Notes under the pieces: generated by a model
Database searches by the model: none
The model's input: only the letters and a program-made list of their open reading frames with translations
What the model was told of the DNA's origin: nothing
In this document: piece after piece, positions 13,561 through 23,829 of the stretch
How the letters are laid out: each line of letters begins with the position of its first letter
How positions within the stretch are numbered: the stretch's first letter is position 1
Translations under genes and position numbers: made by a program
Origin: Rhipicephalus microplus
Taxonomy: Eukaryota > Arthropoda > Arachnida > Ixodida > Ixodidae
Length of the DNA stretch: 64,000 nt
Direction of reading: 5' to 3'
NCBI RefSeq assembly: GCF_043290135.1
Contig: NC_134710.1
Coordinates: forward strand, 137,042,155 to 137,106,154

Positions 13561-13860
13561 TCAGTCAAGAACTTTATTAAAAGGTCCTGGGACTTTCAAG
13601 CCACCAAGGTGTCCACGAGGGACAGCAGCCGCTACTGTAGGCGATGCCCGAGTCGGGGCGGGAACGTTCCGCCAATTCTTGGGCCTTCTGGACTGCCTTT
13701 AGTTGGGAGCTTGGGACTCCTGAGTGCCTCTTTTCAGTCGGACTCACTGGGGTCCCTGCGGTAACGAGGGACATTGCCAGAGCATGTGTGCGAGTCAGCA
13801 GCACACTTCTGTGCAGACAGTGTGGATTTACGTCTGAGTTGTAACGGCTGAGTCGGCCCC
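13561..13860 (-). mobile_element. LINE 3'-end fragment
   Basis: Read on the - strand, this carries a decayed C-terminal LINE peptide with the phrase KAVQKAQELAERSRPDSG, a short 3' UTR, then AATAAAGTTCTTGACTGACT at the end. From memory, the same phrase and tail type close tick LINEs of the R1/I group. It is 5'-truncated and frameshifted. Confidence 0.65.
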
Positions 13861-14785
13861 GTGATGGATACGATCCCGTTCGTATAGATTGCGAAAGGCT
13901 ACCTCTTGCGCGCGGTCGAGCTTTTCATGTGGTGCTTCTGTCGTGTCTGTAGTGTGAGGTAATTTCGTGAAAGCTGAGTAAAAGGTCATTAAACTGTACG
14001 TCTGTGCCCAGCTATATCGCAAGAATATCTTCACTGACGCAGCCAAGTTTAGAATAGACAATCATGACCCAATGTCATTTGTTGGAGCGGCCAGCAAAGG
14101 AGCTGCGGATCGGGTTACGCTGCAGCTGATCGCGAGCGAACACTGAAAGACAACATGCGGCAAAGGACATGCCGATTCATTGCAACTGAGCCACAACATG
14201 TGCCCAAAGATGGTTGTCCCCAAAGTAAGAGATGAAAAACTAACTAGCCCTTATTGCTGTCCCCATCCAAAACCTAGATATGGAATCTTTTAACATTCAT
14301 TCCCCTCTCTTAATCGGGCAACTTTGCCGAAAACATTCGGCGAACGGTGCCAACTGACGTGCGCGTGAGTCGGTGCCGAGGCCGTACATTTGGATGGGCA
14401 CATATGGTTCATGCTTGCACTGCAGAGCGGTAGCACAACTCTTTAACTTGGTCTGTGCGCCTTTTAATGATAAAAATGTTCACGACGACATTGGACATCA
14501 GCGCTTCATCTCTGTGAAAATTCGGCCAATCTCACTCATTTCGGGAGACGATATGTCATGCGCCCCAGTATATAGGCAAGTATAGTGGCATATATATCAT
14601 TTTTTTTTTATCATTGCTTCGAGTCAAGTGTTGCGAGTCGGACCAACTTTGTGCATTTGAAGCACGCCCGTATGGAGAAATTTTTCGCGGATGGGGATGA
14701 ACCAAGTGTGCCTATTTGAGGAAGCTACAATTTGGAGGTGAAGAAGACTGATAGGACCGAGCTCCCTCTCACCGCCATCCTGGCT
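13861..14785. other. Intron, nothing recognised
   Basis: No exon, repeat family or RNA gene could be supported on either strand. Confidence 0.4.
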
Positions 14786-14799
14786 GCGGGATTGATCGT

Positions 14800-15046
14800 T
14801 GATGATTGATTGATTTGTGGGGTTTAACGTCCCAAAACCACCATTTGATTATGAGAGACGCTGTAGTGGAGGGCTCCGGAAATTTTGACCACCTGGGGTT
14901 CTTTAACGTGCACCGAAATCTGAGTACACGGGCCTCCAACATTTCCGCCTCCATCGGAAATGCAGCCGCCGCAGCCGGGAATCGAACCCGCGACCTGCGG
15001 GTCAGCAGCCGAGTACCTTAGCCACTATAGACCACCGCGGCGGGGC
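14800..15046 (-). mobile_element. Ruka-like tRNA-derived SINE, complete
   Basis: On the - strand it reads from CCCCGCCGCGGTGGTC, through a tRNA-like head with box B GGTTCGATTCC, the body (GATGGAGGCGGAAATG, GTGCACGTTAAAGAACCCC), to a TTTTGGGACGTTAAACC tail and TCAATCA repeats. It is flanked by a perfect 14-bp direct repeat, GCGGGATTGATCGT, at 14786-14799 and 15047-15060, the expected target-site duplication. That makes it one of the younger SINE insertions here. The name Ruka is from memory of tick SINEs. Confidence 0.9.
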
Positions 15047-15339
15047 GCGGGATTGATCGTGGCCTTGCAGGCGCGTAGACTTTAGTGACCCCCCAAAGGT
15101 AAGCTCAGGTATACGTCGTTACGTCGGTATTAACGTTAGAGCACAGATGTCAGTTGTATCGAAATGAATTTCACGTCACTAAGCGACGATGGGCATATAA
15201 GAAATGGTTTCCGGCGTATTCTTCCGGGTTAGGCAGTGGTTAAGTCACAGGAGTTAGTGCTGACGTTGTTTCAAAACCCGATAGCGAACAATACAACCGC
15301 AGTTAACGTTGTCGCGATACGAGGACATCATAGGGTCTT

Positions 15340-15500
15340 TTTCATGAGCAGTTTCAATACTTGACTACCACGCAGAATGAGGTTCGATTCCGTCTACCAC
15401 CGCGATCTATCCGTTCCTCCGAATTTCCCTCACCGACAACGCTGCCGACGGCTGCCTCTTCCGTGATACCATAATGTCATCGCGTAAAGCTTTTTTCAAA
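15340..15500 (+). mobile_element. tRNA-like SINE remnant
   Basis: CTACCACGCAGAATGAGGTT followed by CGATTCC forms a good pol III box B; box A is eroded. Downstream sequence resembles the body of the copy at 17545. Weak but repeated structure. Confidence 0.45.
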
Positions 15501-16244
15501 ATCTTATCACCGTACCCATTTTGATGCAGTTTGTCACCTGTGCCTCGTACCCGTCTTCCTTGTGAGGGAAATGGTTTCATGACGAACGCGACAAGTATTC
15601 ATTGTGTTCGTCATGCACTAATGCCCTTCCGTGCAAATTTAGGTGCATGTGTGTCAAGTAAAGAAGACAACCGCGAGACGTAGGCGGCTAGATCGATGCG
15701 TTGATAGAAATAGACAAAGTGCTTTCAGTTTCCAGAGGAATGCTTCGCATTTTAAAAAAAAATCACATAGAAATCAGTAAGACAAAATACTGGACGGACA
15801 CGTCAGACTAATTTAATGCCATTCCTAGTTGGTTGTAAACAATCTTTCTTGAAAGGATAATTTTGATTCAACGAGATAGGCTGGGCGGTGGTGCGGGCGA
15901 TGGGGGCGGGTGAGCGACGACGCAAAGGGGAGAAGTGATTTGGTAGGGCAAGCCTCCGGTCATGATGCCGCAATCCAGATACGTGACGACGCAAGTCTTC
16001 CAGCGCTTGAGTTGCAAGCCGGTTCACCTGCGTACGCAACATAAAAAAAAACATGCATATATAGTCAAGACAATGATAGCAATAAAATGTAATACGGCAT
16101 CTCCCCTTTGCCATAAGGTAGAAACAGCCGCTACACTAATGAGTAATGAATGCGAATGCATTCACCGACTCTGCTCCAGAAAAGAAAAACTACTGTGGCA
16201 ATATTTTTTCTTCTAAATTACACAGTTCGGCGTGGTTGCTCCTT

Positions 16245-16478
16245 GATATGTGGGGGTTTAACGTCCCAAAATCTCCGTATGATTATGAGAGACGCCATAG
16301 TGGAGGGCTCCGCAAATTTTGACCACCTGGGGTTCTTCAACGTGCATCCAAATCTGAGCACGCGGGCCTACAACATTTCCACCTCCATCGAAAATGCAGC
16401 CGCCGCAGCCGGGATGCGATCCCGCGACCTGCGGGTCAGCTGCCGAGTACCTTAGCCACTAGACCACCGCGGCGGGGC
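16245..16478 (-). mobile_element. Ruka-like SINE, complete
   Basis: Same architecture as the copy at 14800 but with box B mutated to GGATCGCATCCC. Flanks CGTGGTTGCTCCTT (16231-16244) and CGTGGTTGTTCTTT (16479-16492) agree at 12 of 14 positions, so the target duplication has started to diverge. Confidence 0.88.
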
Positions 16479-16917
16479 CGTGGTTGTTCTTTCGCCACAG
16501 CCCACATAAAGATTGATTTTTGCTTTACACAAGTTCACAAAAATTATTTTCACGTCACTGCAAATGAATCACCTGCCCATGAGAAATCATTCGCCCGAAA
16601 AAACGCAAGCATTATGTTCAATTATTACATAAATGAATAGATCACTAATGATACGACTGAAGTTCACATTGTAGAGATGAAAAGAATAATTGTGAAAGCG
16701 TCTACTTTAAGAAAGGAACGGATACCTCACATTCCACGCAAAGGGAAAAAAAACGTGAGGACGCTTGAGGTTCGAGAAAAGAACGCGATAGCGTGCTCCG
16801 TGCGCCGCGGCTTCATTGCTGGCCTGCTTCGGTTCTTGGTGCAGCCATGCCGCAAGAAAACGAACGTCTACGCGCGTAACAAGGACAGTTTCGAACTATC
16901 CTAAACTGCCTGCTGCA

Positions 16918-17162
16918 GCCCCGCCCTGGTGGTCTAGTGGCTAAGGTACTCGGCTGCTGACCCGCAGGTCGCGGGGTAAAATCCCGGCTGCGGCGGCTGC
17001 ATTTCCGATGGAGGCGGAAATGTTGTGGGCCCGTGTGCTCAGATTTGGGTGCACGTTAAAGAACCCCAGGTGGTCAAAATTTCCGGAGCCCGGCCTCCAC
17101 TACGGCGTCTCTCATAATCATACGGAGATTTTGGGACGTTAAACCACACATATCAATCAAAA
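16918..17162 (+). mobile_element. Ruka-like SINE, complete
   Basis: Forward copy of the same SINE, beginning CCCCGCCCTGGTGGTCTAG and ending ATATCAATCAAAA. Box B carries a mutation (GGGGTAAAATCC). Direct repeat TGCCTGCTGCA occurs at 16907-16917 and 17163-17173, a clean 11-bp target duplication. Confidence 0.9.
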
Positions 17163-17367
17163 TGCCTGCTGCAAGCACTCTTGGAGAGTACTCACTACGT
17201 CAGCATTCCTGCGCGAATAACCAAAAACCACAACCTGTGCGTCCGCAAGACTACACGCGATTCTGAGCAGCTGTTCGCTTTGATGCTTTTGCTGATGACG
17301 ATTAAATATTGGTGGGGCCGTTGCCACTCGCTCGTTGCGCAGTTTACATATCTTAACGCCTAGTGCG

Positions 17368-17369
<2 letters not shown>

Positions 17370-17455
<86 letters not shown>
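17370..17455. repeat. (TA)n microsatellite
   Basis: About 85 bp of uninterrupted TA. The Tyr-Ile frames through it are artefacts. Confidence 0.95.
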
Positions 17456-17456
<1 letters not shown>

Positions 17457-17544
17457 GTTTCTGACACGCGACAATATATGCGCTAAGTACACTCATTCCA
17501 CTAAATGTGACATATTCTTAAAGTTTCTTTCTTTTTTTTTTTTT

Positions 17545-17760
17545 TTTGAAGCAGTTCTAGGCGACGGCATGGCGAAGGCCTGCTTGCGACGCAAAAGCCA
17601 TAGGTTCGATTCTCATTCGAACTAAAGATTTACATCACTTTATTTGCATGTACCGATTTTTCGGTCATGGGCAACGCTGAATTTTCACTCACAACTAACG
17701 ACGGCGGCACTGGAATTTCTGTGACACCAGTCTTCGAACGCTATCGCTTTTATAACGGTC
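17545..17760 (+). mobile_element. tRNA-derived SINE
   Basis: GGCGACGGCATGGCGAAGGC followed by AGGTTCGATTCTC gives recognisable A- and B-box spacing. The sequence after it (GACGGCGGCACTGGAATTTC) is the SINE body rather than a gene, although a 131-codon frame runs on from 17667. Confidence 0.5.
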
Positions 17761-19034
17761 TGCGCGGGTGTAACGGACGACTCGCCATTTTTCTTGACCA
17801 GACTGCTGCGACGCGTTTTCCTTCGATTGTCTTCACATCGTCAAAGAACGGTTCCGCCTGCAGAGCGGCCGCCCTTTACGTACTGCCGGCGCACTCGGTT
17901 TCGATATTGCCTGGGTCGGTATTGCCTTGGGATTCGATAACAAATATCTCAAACCAAGTGCGGTATCTTCAAGAAATGCGATTCCATAAATTGGGACGCC
18001 CTACAAGTTTCAAATTAAACTGCCCTCTTTCCAGCTGTGGAAAGAGTGAAACACGAGAATGAACATGCATTGTCGTTCCCCAATATCATATGCACGAAAC
18101 GCCGAGAGGATATCGATCGGGGGCCAAATCCGCAAAATATTTCAACTCTCAAGTTGTTCTTTCCCCGCTGCTTTTGTTAACCATGAATGTGAAAATTTCC
18201 ACCATCGATTAAGAACTGCCTAATTCGAATTCTGGAGAAGTGATTTTAAGTGAAAAGAAGAGGAAAGTGAGCCCAGTAACTGTCTCTCAGGGGGTAGGCA
18301 CCTCAACAGTAGCTCACGAAGGGTGGGGATAAAGGAGAGATTAAAAGGATGGGATTAAAAGGTAAAGAAAGAGAGAGAGAGGGGAGAGCGAGGCGCAGGG
18401 ACAGCGAACGACGGAAGTAAGAGAAGATAGGAAAGATGGACACGGTCGCAGGAGTGCGAGGACGGGGCACCACTCGGCGAGAGCTCTTGTCGGCGTCAGG
18501 AGACGGCGTAGCGCGAGCCCAGTCGGCCAGAGGTGCGCTGTCCTCGGAGATCGCGGGGGCACAACCGGTCGGCACGAAATCCAGCGAGCGAGTCGGAATT
18601 CTGGGCGCAGCCTCGTGTTAGGACAACGCCAAAAGTGTTTGAAGGCGCAATTGTAGCGATGTAACGTTCGTTGCATATTGCCACAGACACTGGCTGCGCT
18701 GCAGGCGTCGCGAACCAACGCCGACAGCGCTCGAGTGCTACGAGTTCAAGGCGGCTCGAAGAAAATGAAACGGCGAAAACCCCGTTACGACAAGCAAAGC
18801 CAGCCGCGTGCACGCGCCAGCCCTGCACGAGCTCCGAGCGAGGGGCGCGTGACGAGGAAGAAAAGGGCTCGCGATGTCGACACTCCGCGTTCGCTCATCC
18901 GGTTACAGCGACGCCGCTGACAGCAGAAAACGGGCGCCTAACTAAAATTTACACCCTCTTGTTTCGCAGCACAAGGCAACAAGGGAATACATTCGGATTT
19001 CTCGAAAAGAAAAAAAGCCTAGGTAAGCTTTGTG
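17761..19034. other. Intron, no gene recognised
   Basis: A moderately GC-rich patch at about 18400-18920 has overlapping frames on both strands but no motif, signal peptide or splice pair I could support. Confidence 0.4.
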
Positions 19035-19150
19035 GATGAAAAAAAAAAAATTCAGCTTGGGCCGGGAATGGAACCTGCGGAACCAACATATTTCCGGTTT
19101 GGTCGCTTTGCAGACTGAGAAAACCATGAGGCAAGCAGTTGGCAGAGCGA
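19035..19150 (-). mobile_element. tRNA-like SINE or tRNA pseudogene
   Basis: On the - strand: CATGGTTTTCTCAGTCTGC (box A-like), then GCAGGTTCCATTCCCGG (box B-like), then a run of T on the element strand as in a pol III terminator. The acceptor-stem ends do not pair well, so I do not call it a functional tRNA. Confidence 0.5.
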
Positions 19151-19550
19151 ACGCCTGCGAATAAATCGGCAATTCTAAGCACAATGGTCATCGATTAGGG
19201 GAAAATGAGTTTCCTAATCCTCCGTCCTCTTCTTAGTCTACCGCACAAATAATGTCTTTGCTAATCTGATGTACAGCATCCCTATCTGCTGACACTTTCA
19301 CTAACTCTTACGAATTTTTTTTCCCCCGCGTGCGAATAAAAGGCCTAGAAACCTTGGGCGCTGCATTGCGAATTCCGTAATATGATGGGATGATTTTAAC
19401 GTGAAAAGGGCGGAAATTTGCGGAAGTTAAAATTGGGCCATGATAAATATCAACGCGCTCATTTTCGAGTGCGTGGCTGTTTACCATGCGTGGCGCAACG
19501 TCCCACAGCCGGCGGCGGAACCCTCCGCGGCGCGCGCTAACAAAGCAAAC
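19151..19550. other. Intron between SINE remnant and nested ORF
   Basis: No second exon for the nested - strand ORF and no TTTATT (AATAAA on the - strand) close to its stop codon was seen. Confidence 0.4.
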
Positions 19551-19859
19551 CTACTTGTCATCCTCGACGTGGTCGTCGTAGAAGCGTTCGGCGTCACACG
19601 CCTCCCAGGGCTCGCCGCACCCGTAGGCTTCCAGTTCGTGCACCGACTCGGCCTTGGCCCAGGTCTCGTCGGCCGGCGGCTCCTCCTGCGAGTCGGCGGG
19701 GGCCGCCTGCTCCTTGGTTCCTTCGTCCTCGTCCATGCCGCTGGCCGCCACCTGCTCCTCCGTGGCGACCGTCTCGTCATCGGCCACCGTGCTGTCCGAC
19801 AGCGAAGGCACGGCAAGCAGCAGCAGGACAGCCAGCACGGCCCACCGGGAGCACGCCAT
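19551..19859 (-). CDS. Small secreted acidic protein, nested in Tbx20 intron 1
   Basis: A 102-codon frame starts at the ATG at 19857-19859. It opens with a textbook signal peptide: MACSRW, a hydrophobic core VLAVLLLLAVP, then a cleavage-like SLSDS at about residues 19-23. The mature part is strongly acidic (runs such as DDE, MDEDEG, EEPP, DDHVEDDK) and holds only two cysteines, spaced CGEPWEAC at about residues 80-87. It ends in TAG with no donor that would extend it, though GTTTGC directly follows the stop. I do not recognise the family; tick genomes hold many small lineage-specific secreted proteins, so a salivary or haemolymph product is a guess. Strand and codon pattern are independent of the host gene. 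It could be a chance frame in GC-rich DNA, but a chance signal peptide this good is uncommon. Confidence 0.5.
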   Translation of the reverse strand: MACSRWAVLAVLLLLAVPSLSDSTVADDETVATEEQVAASGMDEDEGTKEQAAPADSQEEPPADETWAKAESVHELEAYGCGEPWEACDAERFYDDHVEDDK

Positions 19860-20754
19860 CACAACCGCCAGCTCGATCGAACGACAGCGAGCGTTCTGCG
19901 AGACCCCGGGCCTCGTGCAGGCTCGCGACGCCTATTTCGTCTCGCGGACAGTCACGCCAGGGTGGAAGAGGAAGGCGAAGATCAGGGAGCTAAATGCAAT
20001 CAGAATGCGCAATCATCAAGTTACGCGTGGTTTTGTTGTTGTTTTAATTTCAGTGGTCAGTTTTGTTTCCTTTAGTTCGTTGCCTGTGTAAAACCTTTAA
20101 TTACAATGCGACCAATCTCGCTGTAGGGATACGCCAGTTACTGCGGCAACGACGACGACGATGATGTTATGTCATAAGGCCGCAACAACAATAGCGAAAC
20201 ACAGGGAAAGAAAGGAATATGCAGTGGTAGGACACAAGCCGGTAAAATGTATGCATGTATTCACCACGGAGCTGCCTGCCCTGAGAATTCCAGCACGCAC
20301 GATCGAACGAAAGCAGCGCAGGCACAGACAACAAGCTGACAAACAGCAGCTTTGACTGCAAGGAACGGAGCAGTAGAGTAGTATTGATGTATGTGCGTAA
20401 CGCACTAAAAGCAAAAGGCTCTTTGAAAGAGAAGCAGTCGACCGAAAATGTAAGCCAGCACTCTCCGCGGCAAACGATGCGACCAACCGAAAAAAAAAAA
20501 AAAACATTTATCCGCTACGAATGCCCCCCCCCCCCCCCGCTTCGGGTATCCCCGGCGTGCAAAACGCGGACGAAAGCGAAACGGGGCGCAGACAATAATG
20601 ACAAACCAAGCCGCTTATGCTGCAGGACAAGGCACGGCGTGTCCTTCCCTCGAGTCTCGTCTTGCGAAAGGCGCGAGACGATAAACGAAAACGCATAAGC
20701 TTCGTTGGCTTTGTCTTGTAATCAACGATGACGAAATAATATCTGCGCTTTTAC
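19860..20754. other. Intron, nothing recognised
   Basis: Includes an A run near 20491 and a C run near 20524. No exon seen; no clear promoter for the nested ORF either. Confidence 0.4.
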
Positions 20755-20885
20755 CTGCCAAAACCACGAAATGATTACGAGCCCTTTGTGGAGGGCCCCG
20801 GTAATTTCGTCCGTCCTTTAACTGACATCGCACTGTACACGGGCCTCGCCACGTTCAGCACCGCGCCGGACTGTCTCGCAATCAA
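20755..20885 (-). mobile_element. Ruka-like SINE fragment, old
   Basis: TGCCAAAACCACGAAATGAT, GTGGAGGGCCCCGGTAATTT and ACACGGGCCTC keep the tail-to-body order of the SINE on the - strand. It is highly diverged and lacks the tRNA-like head. Confidence 0.6.
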
Positions 20886-20947
20886 GTCAGGCGTCGATCC
20901 ATATTGTAGCGAAGTAACGGACCTCGAGAAACGGTGCTGTGTATACT

Positions 20948-21110
20948 CAGTGTTGTATTCGTTACAAAAAAATAACTAAATAAATACGTTAATCGTTACT
21001 CCAACAAAAAAGAAACGCCTTAGCGCCCTATACGTTACCTACAAAAAAAAAAAAAGGTTACGCGTTACCGAAAAAAGTAACGGACGTTACCTCTGCCGTC
21101 ACTAAACAAT
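20948..21110 (+). mobile_element. hAT-like left terminal region
   Basis: Begins CAGTGTTG and is full of short GTTAC/GTAAC motifs (for example GGTTACGCGTTACC), a pattern typical of hAT-superfamily ends. A mirrored end ending CAACACTG is at 26182. The 8 bp outside the two ends (TGTATACT and CATAATCG) do not match, so pairing them as one element is unproven. Confidence 0.5.
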
Positions 21111-21228
21111 CATAAACATTAATAAATGTGTCTTTGTAACAGGAACTCACAATAAGATTTTTGTCTCAAATTTATGTTTCACATAAAACTTCTAACCCAA
21201 AAAATTATTACAATCCATATGACTTGAT

Positions 21229-21468
21229 GATTGATGTGTGGGGTTTAACATCCCAAAACCACCATATGATCATGAGAGACGCCGTAGTGGAGGGCTCCAG
21301 AAGTTTTGACCACCTGGGGTTCTTTAACGAGCACCCAAATTTGTGCATACTGGCCTACAGCATTTTCGCCTCCATCGAAAATGCAGCCGCCGCAGCCGGG
21401 ATTCGATCCCGCGACCTGCGGGTCAGCAGCCGAGTGCCTCAGCCACTAGACCACCAGGGTGGGGCGCG
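21229..21468 (-). mobile_element. Ruka-like SINE copy
   Basis: Full-length copy on the - strand with box B GGATCGAATCCCGG and the usual body and TTTTGGGATGTTAAACC tail. Flanks TGACTTGATGA and TGACTTAGTGA suggest a slightly diverged target duplication. It lies inside the interval bounded by the hAT-like ends. Confidence 0.85.
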
Positions 21469-23107
21469 ATGTGACTTAGTGATATCTTCTGGTGGCTTCA
21501 GGCGAAACTACTCGGAAGACTGCGATAGTATAAAACCGCCACCTTAACGAGTATTATTTGTGCAAGTGTACCACCTTGGCTTAACGATGCTCGTTACATG
21601 TGATGGTTTGTGACTGTGGCACATGGTGAAGACCTTTTTCTCAATGCGACATTATGCACAATATCCGATTCACTCACCCATGCTAGCCACAAGGAAAGCA
21701 TCACTGAACTCTCAATAAATTTACCGTAATCGGCCTTTTCAGAGTCCGAACAGCCCCTCCAGTGAAGATTGTCGAAATCGAAACTGGCGGTCTCTGAAAT
21801 TGACCGCCGCGCTCAACTAGGCAATCGTGGAGACCTGCATTGCCCCCCATCCCCTGGTCAACTCCTGTCGTCTCGTTTGGGCCACCAAGACATGTGGCAC
21901 GTGCCTCATCGACGCCGGTGCGCATGCGCGGAAGACCTACACAGAAAAGGGCTGTTATGGGATACGCTGAAGCACGGCCGGACTCGACTCCTTCTCCGTG
22001 CGGAAGGAGCGTCGAGTCCGGCCGTGGCTGAAGAAAGGCTTTATGGCTTAGTCCCGGAAAACAAAAAAAAATGTGCACAAACATTTCTCGTTCACTTTAG
22101 CCTGTATAATTACCGCGACAAATTTGCGAGCGTTTATGTGAGCGTGTTCAAATAAAAACCTGGCTGGCTCAAGAGTTCAATAACCAAAAACACAGTTACC
22201 GTTGTGGAGAGAAAGAAGTAAAACGTTTTTGAGTAGGTTGATAAGTCTTATCAACCTTGCATTAACTATAATAAAAAACACGCATATGTAGATATTTTTC
22301 AAAAATAATCTTCTTCGCTCTACAAGTTTCAAACAGTGTTTTTTCACTCTTCGTTGTGCATGTATTCCACACAGAAGATGTATTAATTGTAACGGTACTA
22401 TTTGTATGTTACATCATTATGAACTTACGAGAACGACTAGTGATGAGCTTGGTCTCTCCGTGTTGAATATGTTCGATGTTGCTTGCCTCGTAAATTATGC
22501 AGTTAAAAAGAAAACTGAGTTTCTTTTCGGGCTACTCGATGATATATGTATGAAATATGAAATACTCAATGAAATCTAAAATATCATTTTAGATGCGAAG
22601 CAGCTCTTTGACTAGCCTTTGTAACGCTGTCCCTCCGTTCGCACCACGCTCCCCTGGCCGTAGGTGTTGGGACGGTGCCAAGACATGTTCCCTCACAGCG
22701 CGCCCGCGTCGACGTCTCTCTCTCTCTCTCTAGCCTGTCGCCGCGTGTCATCTCTCTCCCTTCACCCTCTCTACCGCTCACAACGTTCGAGTGCACATCG
22801 AGCGAACAGTCTTCCTGTGATCAACCACCACCTCGCATGCCTTTGCTTTTCGAACAAACGTTTACCCTAGTAAACGCAATACCAAGGTTGCGCTTCAGAC
22901 CGTTCTTCCAGCACTCGCATCGACGCCTGTGTTTCAGCCTGGTCAACGCCGTGCGCACCGCTACTTCTTCGCATCCCATCAGGATTCCCTTCGGGGAGAT
23001 GGTCCATAATTTCTTTTTTTAAGTGTGAATACACTTTATAAGCGACCCCAAACCATCCACCGCCGTCGGCGGCGTCCGCAGTCTTCTCTCTATCTTTAAA
23101 AGAAAGA
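21469..23107. other. Intron, no gene
   Basis: Apart from the hairpin at 21973-22026, only low-complexity CT runs (about 22712-22735, 22751-22775) and unrecognised sequence. Confidence 0.4.
21973..22026. repeat. Strong 54-nt hairpin
   Basis: Arms CACGGCCGGACTCGAC (21973-21988) and GTCGAGTCCGGCCGTG (22011-22026) are perfect reverse complements, and the 22-nt loop can partly extend the stem (CCTTC against GAAGG-like). GCTGAAG occurs just outside both arms as a direct repeat. Confidence 0.8.
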
Positions 23108-23165
23108 GGACTTGGCGGGCCGCAGCGCGACGCTCTACCGAATAAGCCACGGACGCGACGCCGAT
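23108..23165 (-). mobile_element. tRNA-like SINE head
   Basis: The - strand reads GTGGCTTATTCGGTAGAGCG, which fits a pol III box A. No good box B follows. It lies directly upstream of the repeat-rich ORF and may be part of the same mobile unit. Confidence 0.4.
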
Positions 23166-23307
23166 ATCGGTGTCAGTAACGCGCTTTATATCTTTAACGC
23201 CGCTGCGCGCGTCCCCCTCCCCCTTCGCTCGCTGCAGCTGCGCGCGCACCCCTCTCTCTCGCGCGCCCGCCTTCTCTCTCAGTCTCCCGTCGAGAGCGGG
23301 TCGTGCG

Positions 23308-23829
23308 ATGGATGTCCCGGAGGCAACGCTACCATCAACAACGAATGCAGTACAACCGAATGCCAGCACTGCACCCGTCGTTGTAGGTGACGGTACCGCG
23401 GTGGTTTCGCCGACGTTGGAAGACAAGGCGGCGCTGCGAAGGGCTCGTGAGACCGAACGTAAGCGGGCGAAGCGTGCAGCGGATGCCGAACTGCGTGCTC
23501 GCGAGGCCGAGTGCAAGCGGGCGAAGCGTGCAGCGGATGCCGAACTGCGCGCTCGCGAGGCCGAGGACAAGCGGGCGAAGCGTGCAAAGGATGCCGAACT
23601 TCGCGCTCGCGAGGCCGAGGACAAGCGGGCGAAGCGTGCAGCGGATGGTGAACTGCGCGCTCGCGAGGCCGAGATGAGGCGTCAGCATCGAGCCGCGAAC
23701 GCAGCCCAAGAAGCGGAACGACAACGCAAGCGTCAGGCGGAGAAGGGCGATGAAGGCCGGCGTCAAGACGCCGCTCGCAATCGTCAACGGCGAGTGGACG
23801 TTCCCGCATTCGCCAGTGAGTTAACGTAA
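23308..23829 (+). CDS. Arg/Ala/Glu-rich 18-residue-repeat protein
   Basis: From ATG 23308 (MDVPEATLPSTT) there is a 173-codon frame. After about 50 ordinary residues it contains four near-identical 18-residue units (KRAKRAADAELRAREAE type), encoded by four 54-bp DNA repeats at 23455-23670, then an Arg/Gln-rich tail. The units should form one long charged helix; arginines and lysines could bind nucleic acid. They recall STPR-type repeats (FMBP-1), but those are 23 residues, so this is only a resemblance. AATAAA follows at about 23897. A tRNA-like sequence lies upstream. From memory, similar frames are repeated in tick genomes, so it may be repeat-borne rather than a host gene. Confidence 0.45.
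   Translation: MDVPEATLPSTTNAVQPNASTAPVVVGDGTAVVSPTLEDKAALRRARETERKRAKRAADAELRAREAECKRAKRAADAELRAREAEDKRAKRAKDAELRAREAEDKRAKRAADGELRAREAEMRRQHRAANAAQEAERQRKRQAEKGDEGRRQDAARNRQRRVDVPAFASELT
23455..23670 (+). repeat. Four 54-bp tandem units
   Basis: Units start at 23455, 23509, 23563 and 23617, keep the reading frame, and differ by a few substitutions only (for example AAG for GCA in unit 3). Confidence 0.9.

Noticed and set aside
13577..13804. 75-codon - strand protein gene
   Set aside because: It is the decayed C-terminus of a LINE with its AATAAA tail.
17667..18062. 131-codon + strand frame
   Set aside because: Starts inside a tRNA-derived SINE body and resembles no protein; likely repeat sequence.
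18303..19039. Overlapping frames on both strands in a GC-rich patch
   Set aside because: No motif, signal peptide or splice pair; mutual shadows.
23108..23165. Functional tRNA gene
   Set aside because: Only box A is acceptable; no box B or pairing acceptor stem. The same applies to the tRNA-like stretches at 19035-19150 and 57820-57900, which are SINE parts.
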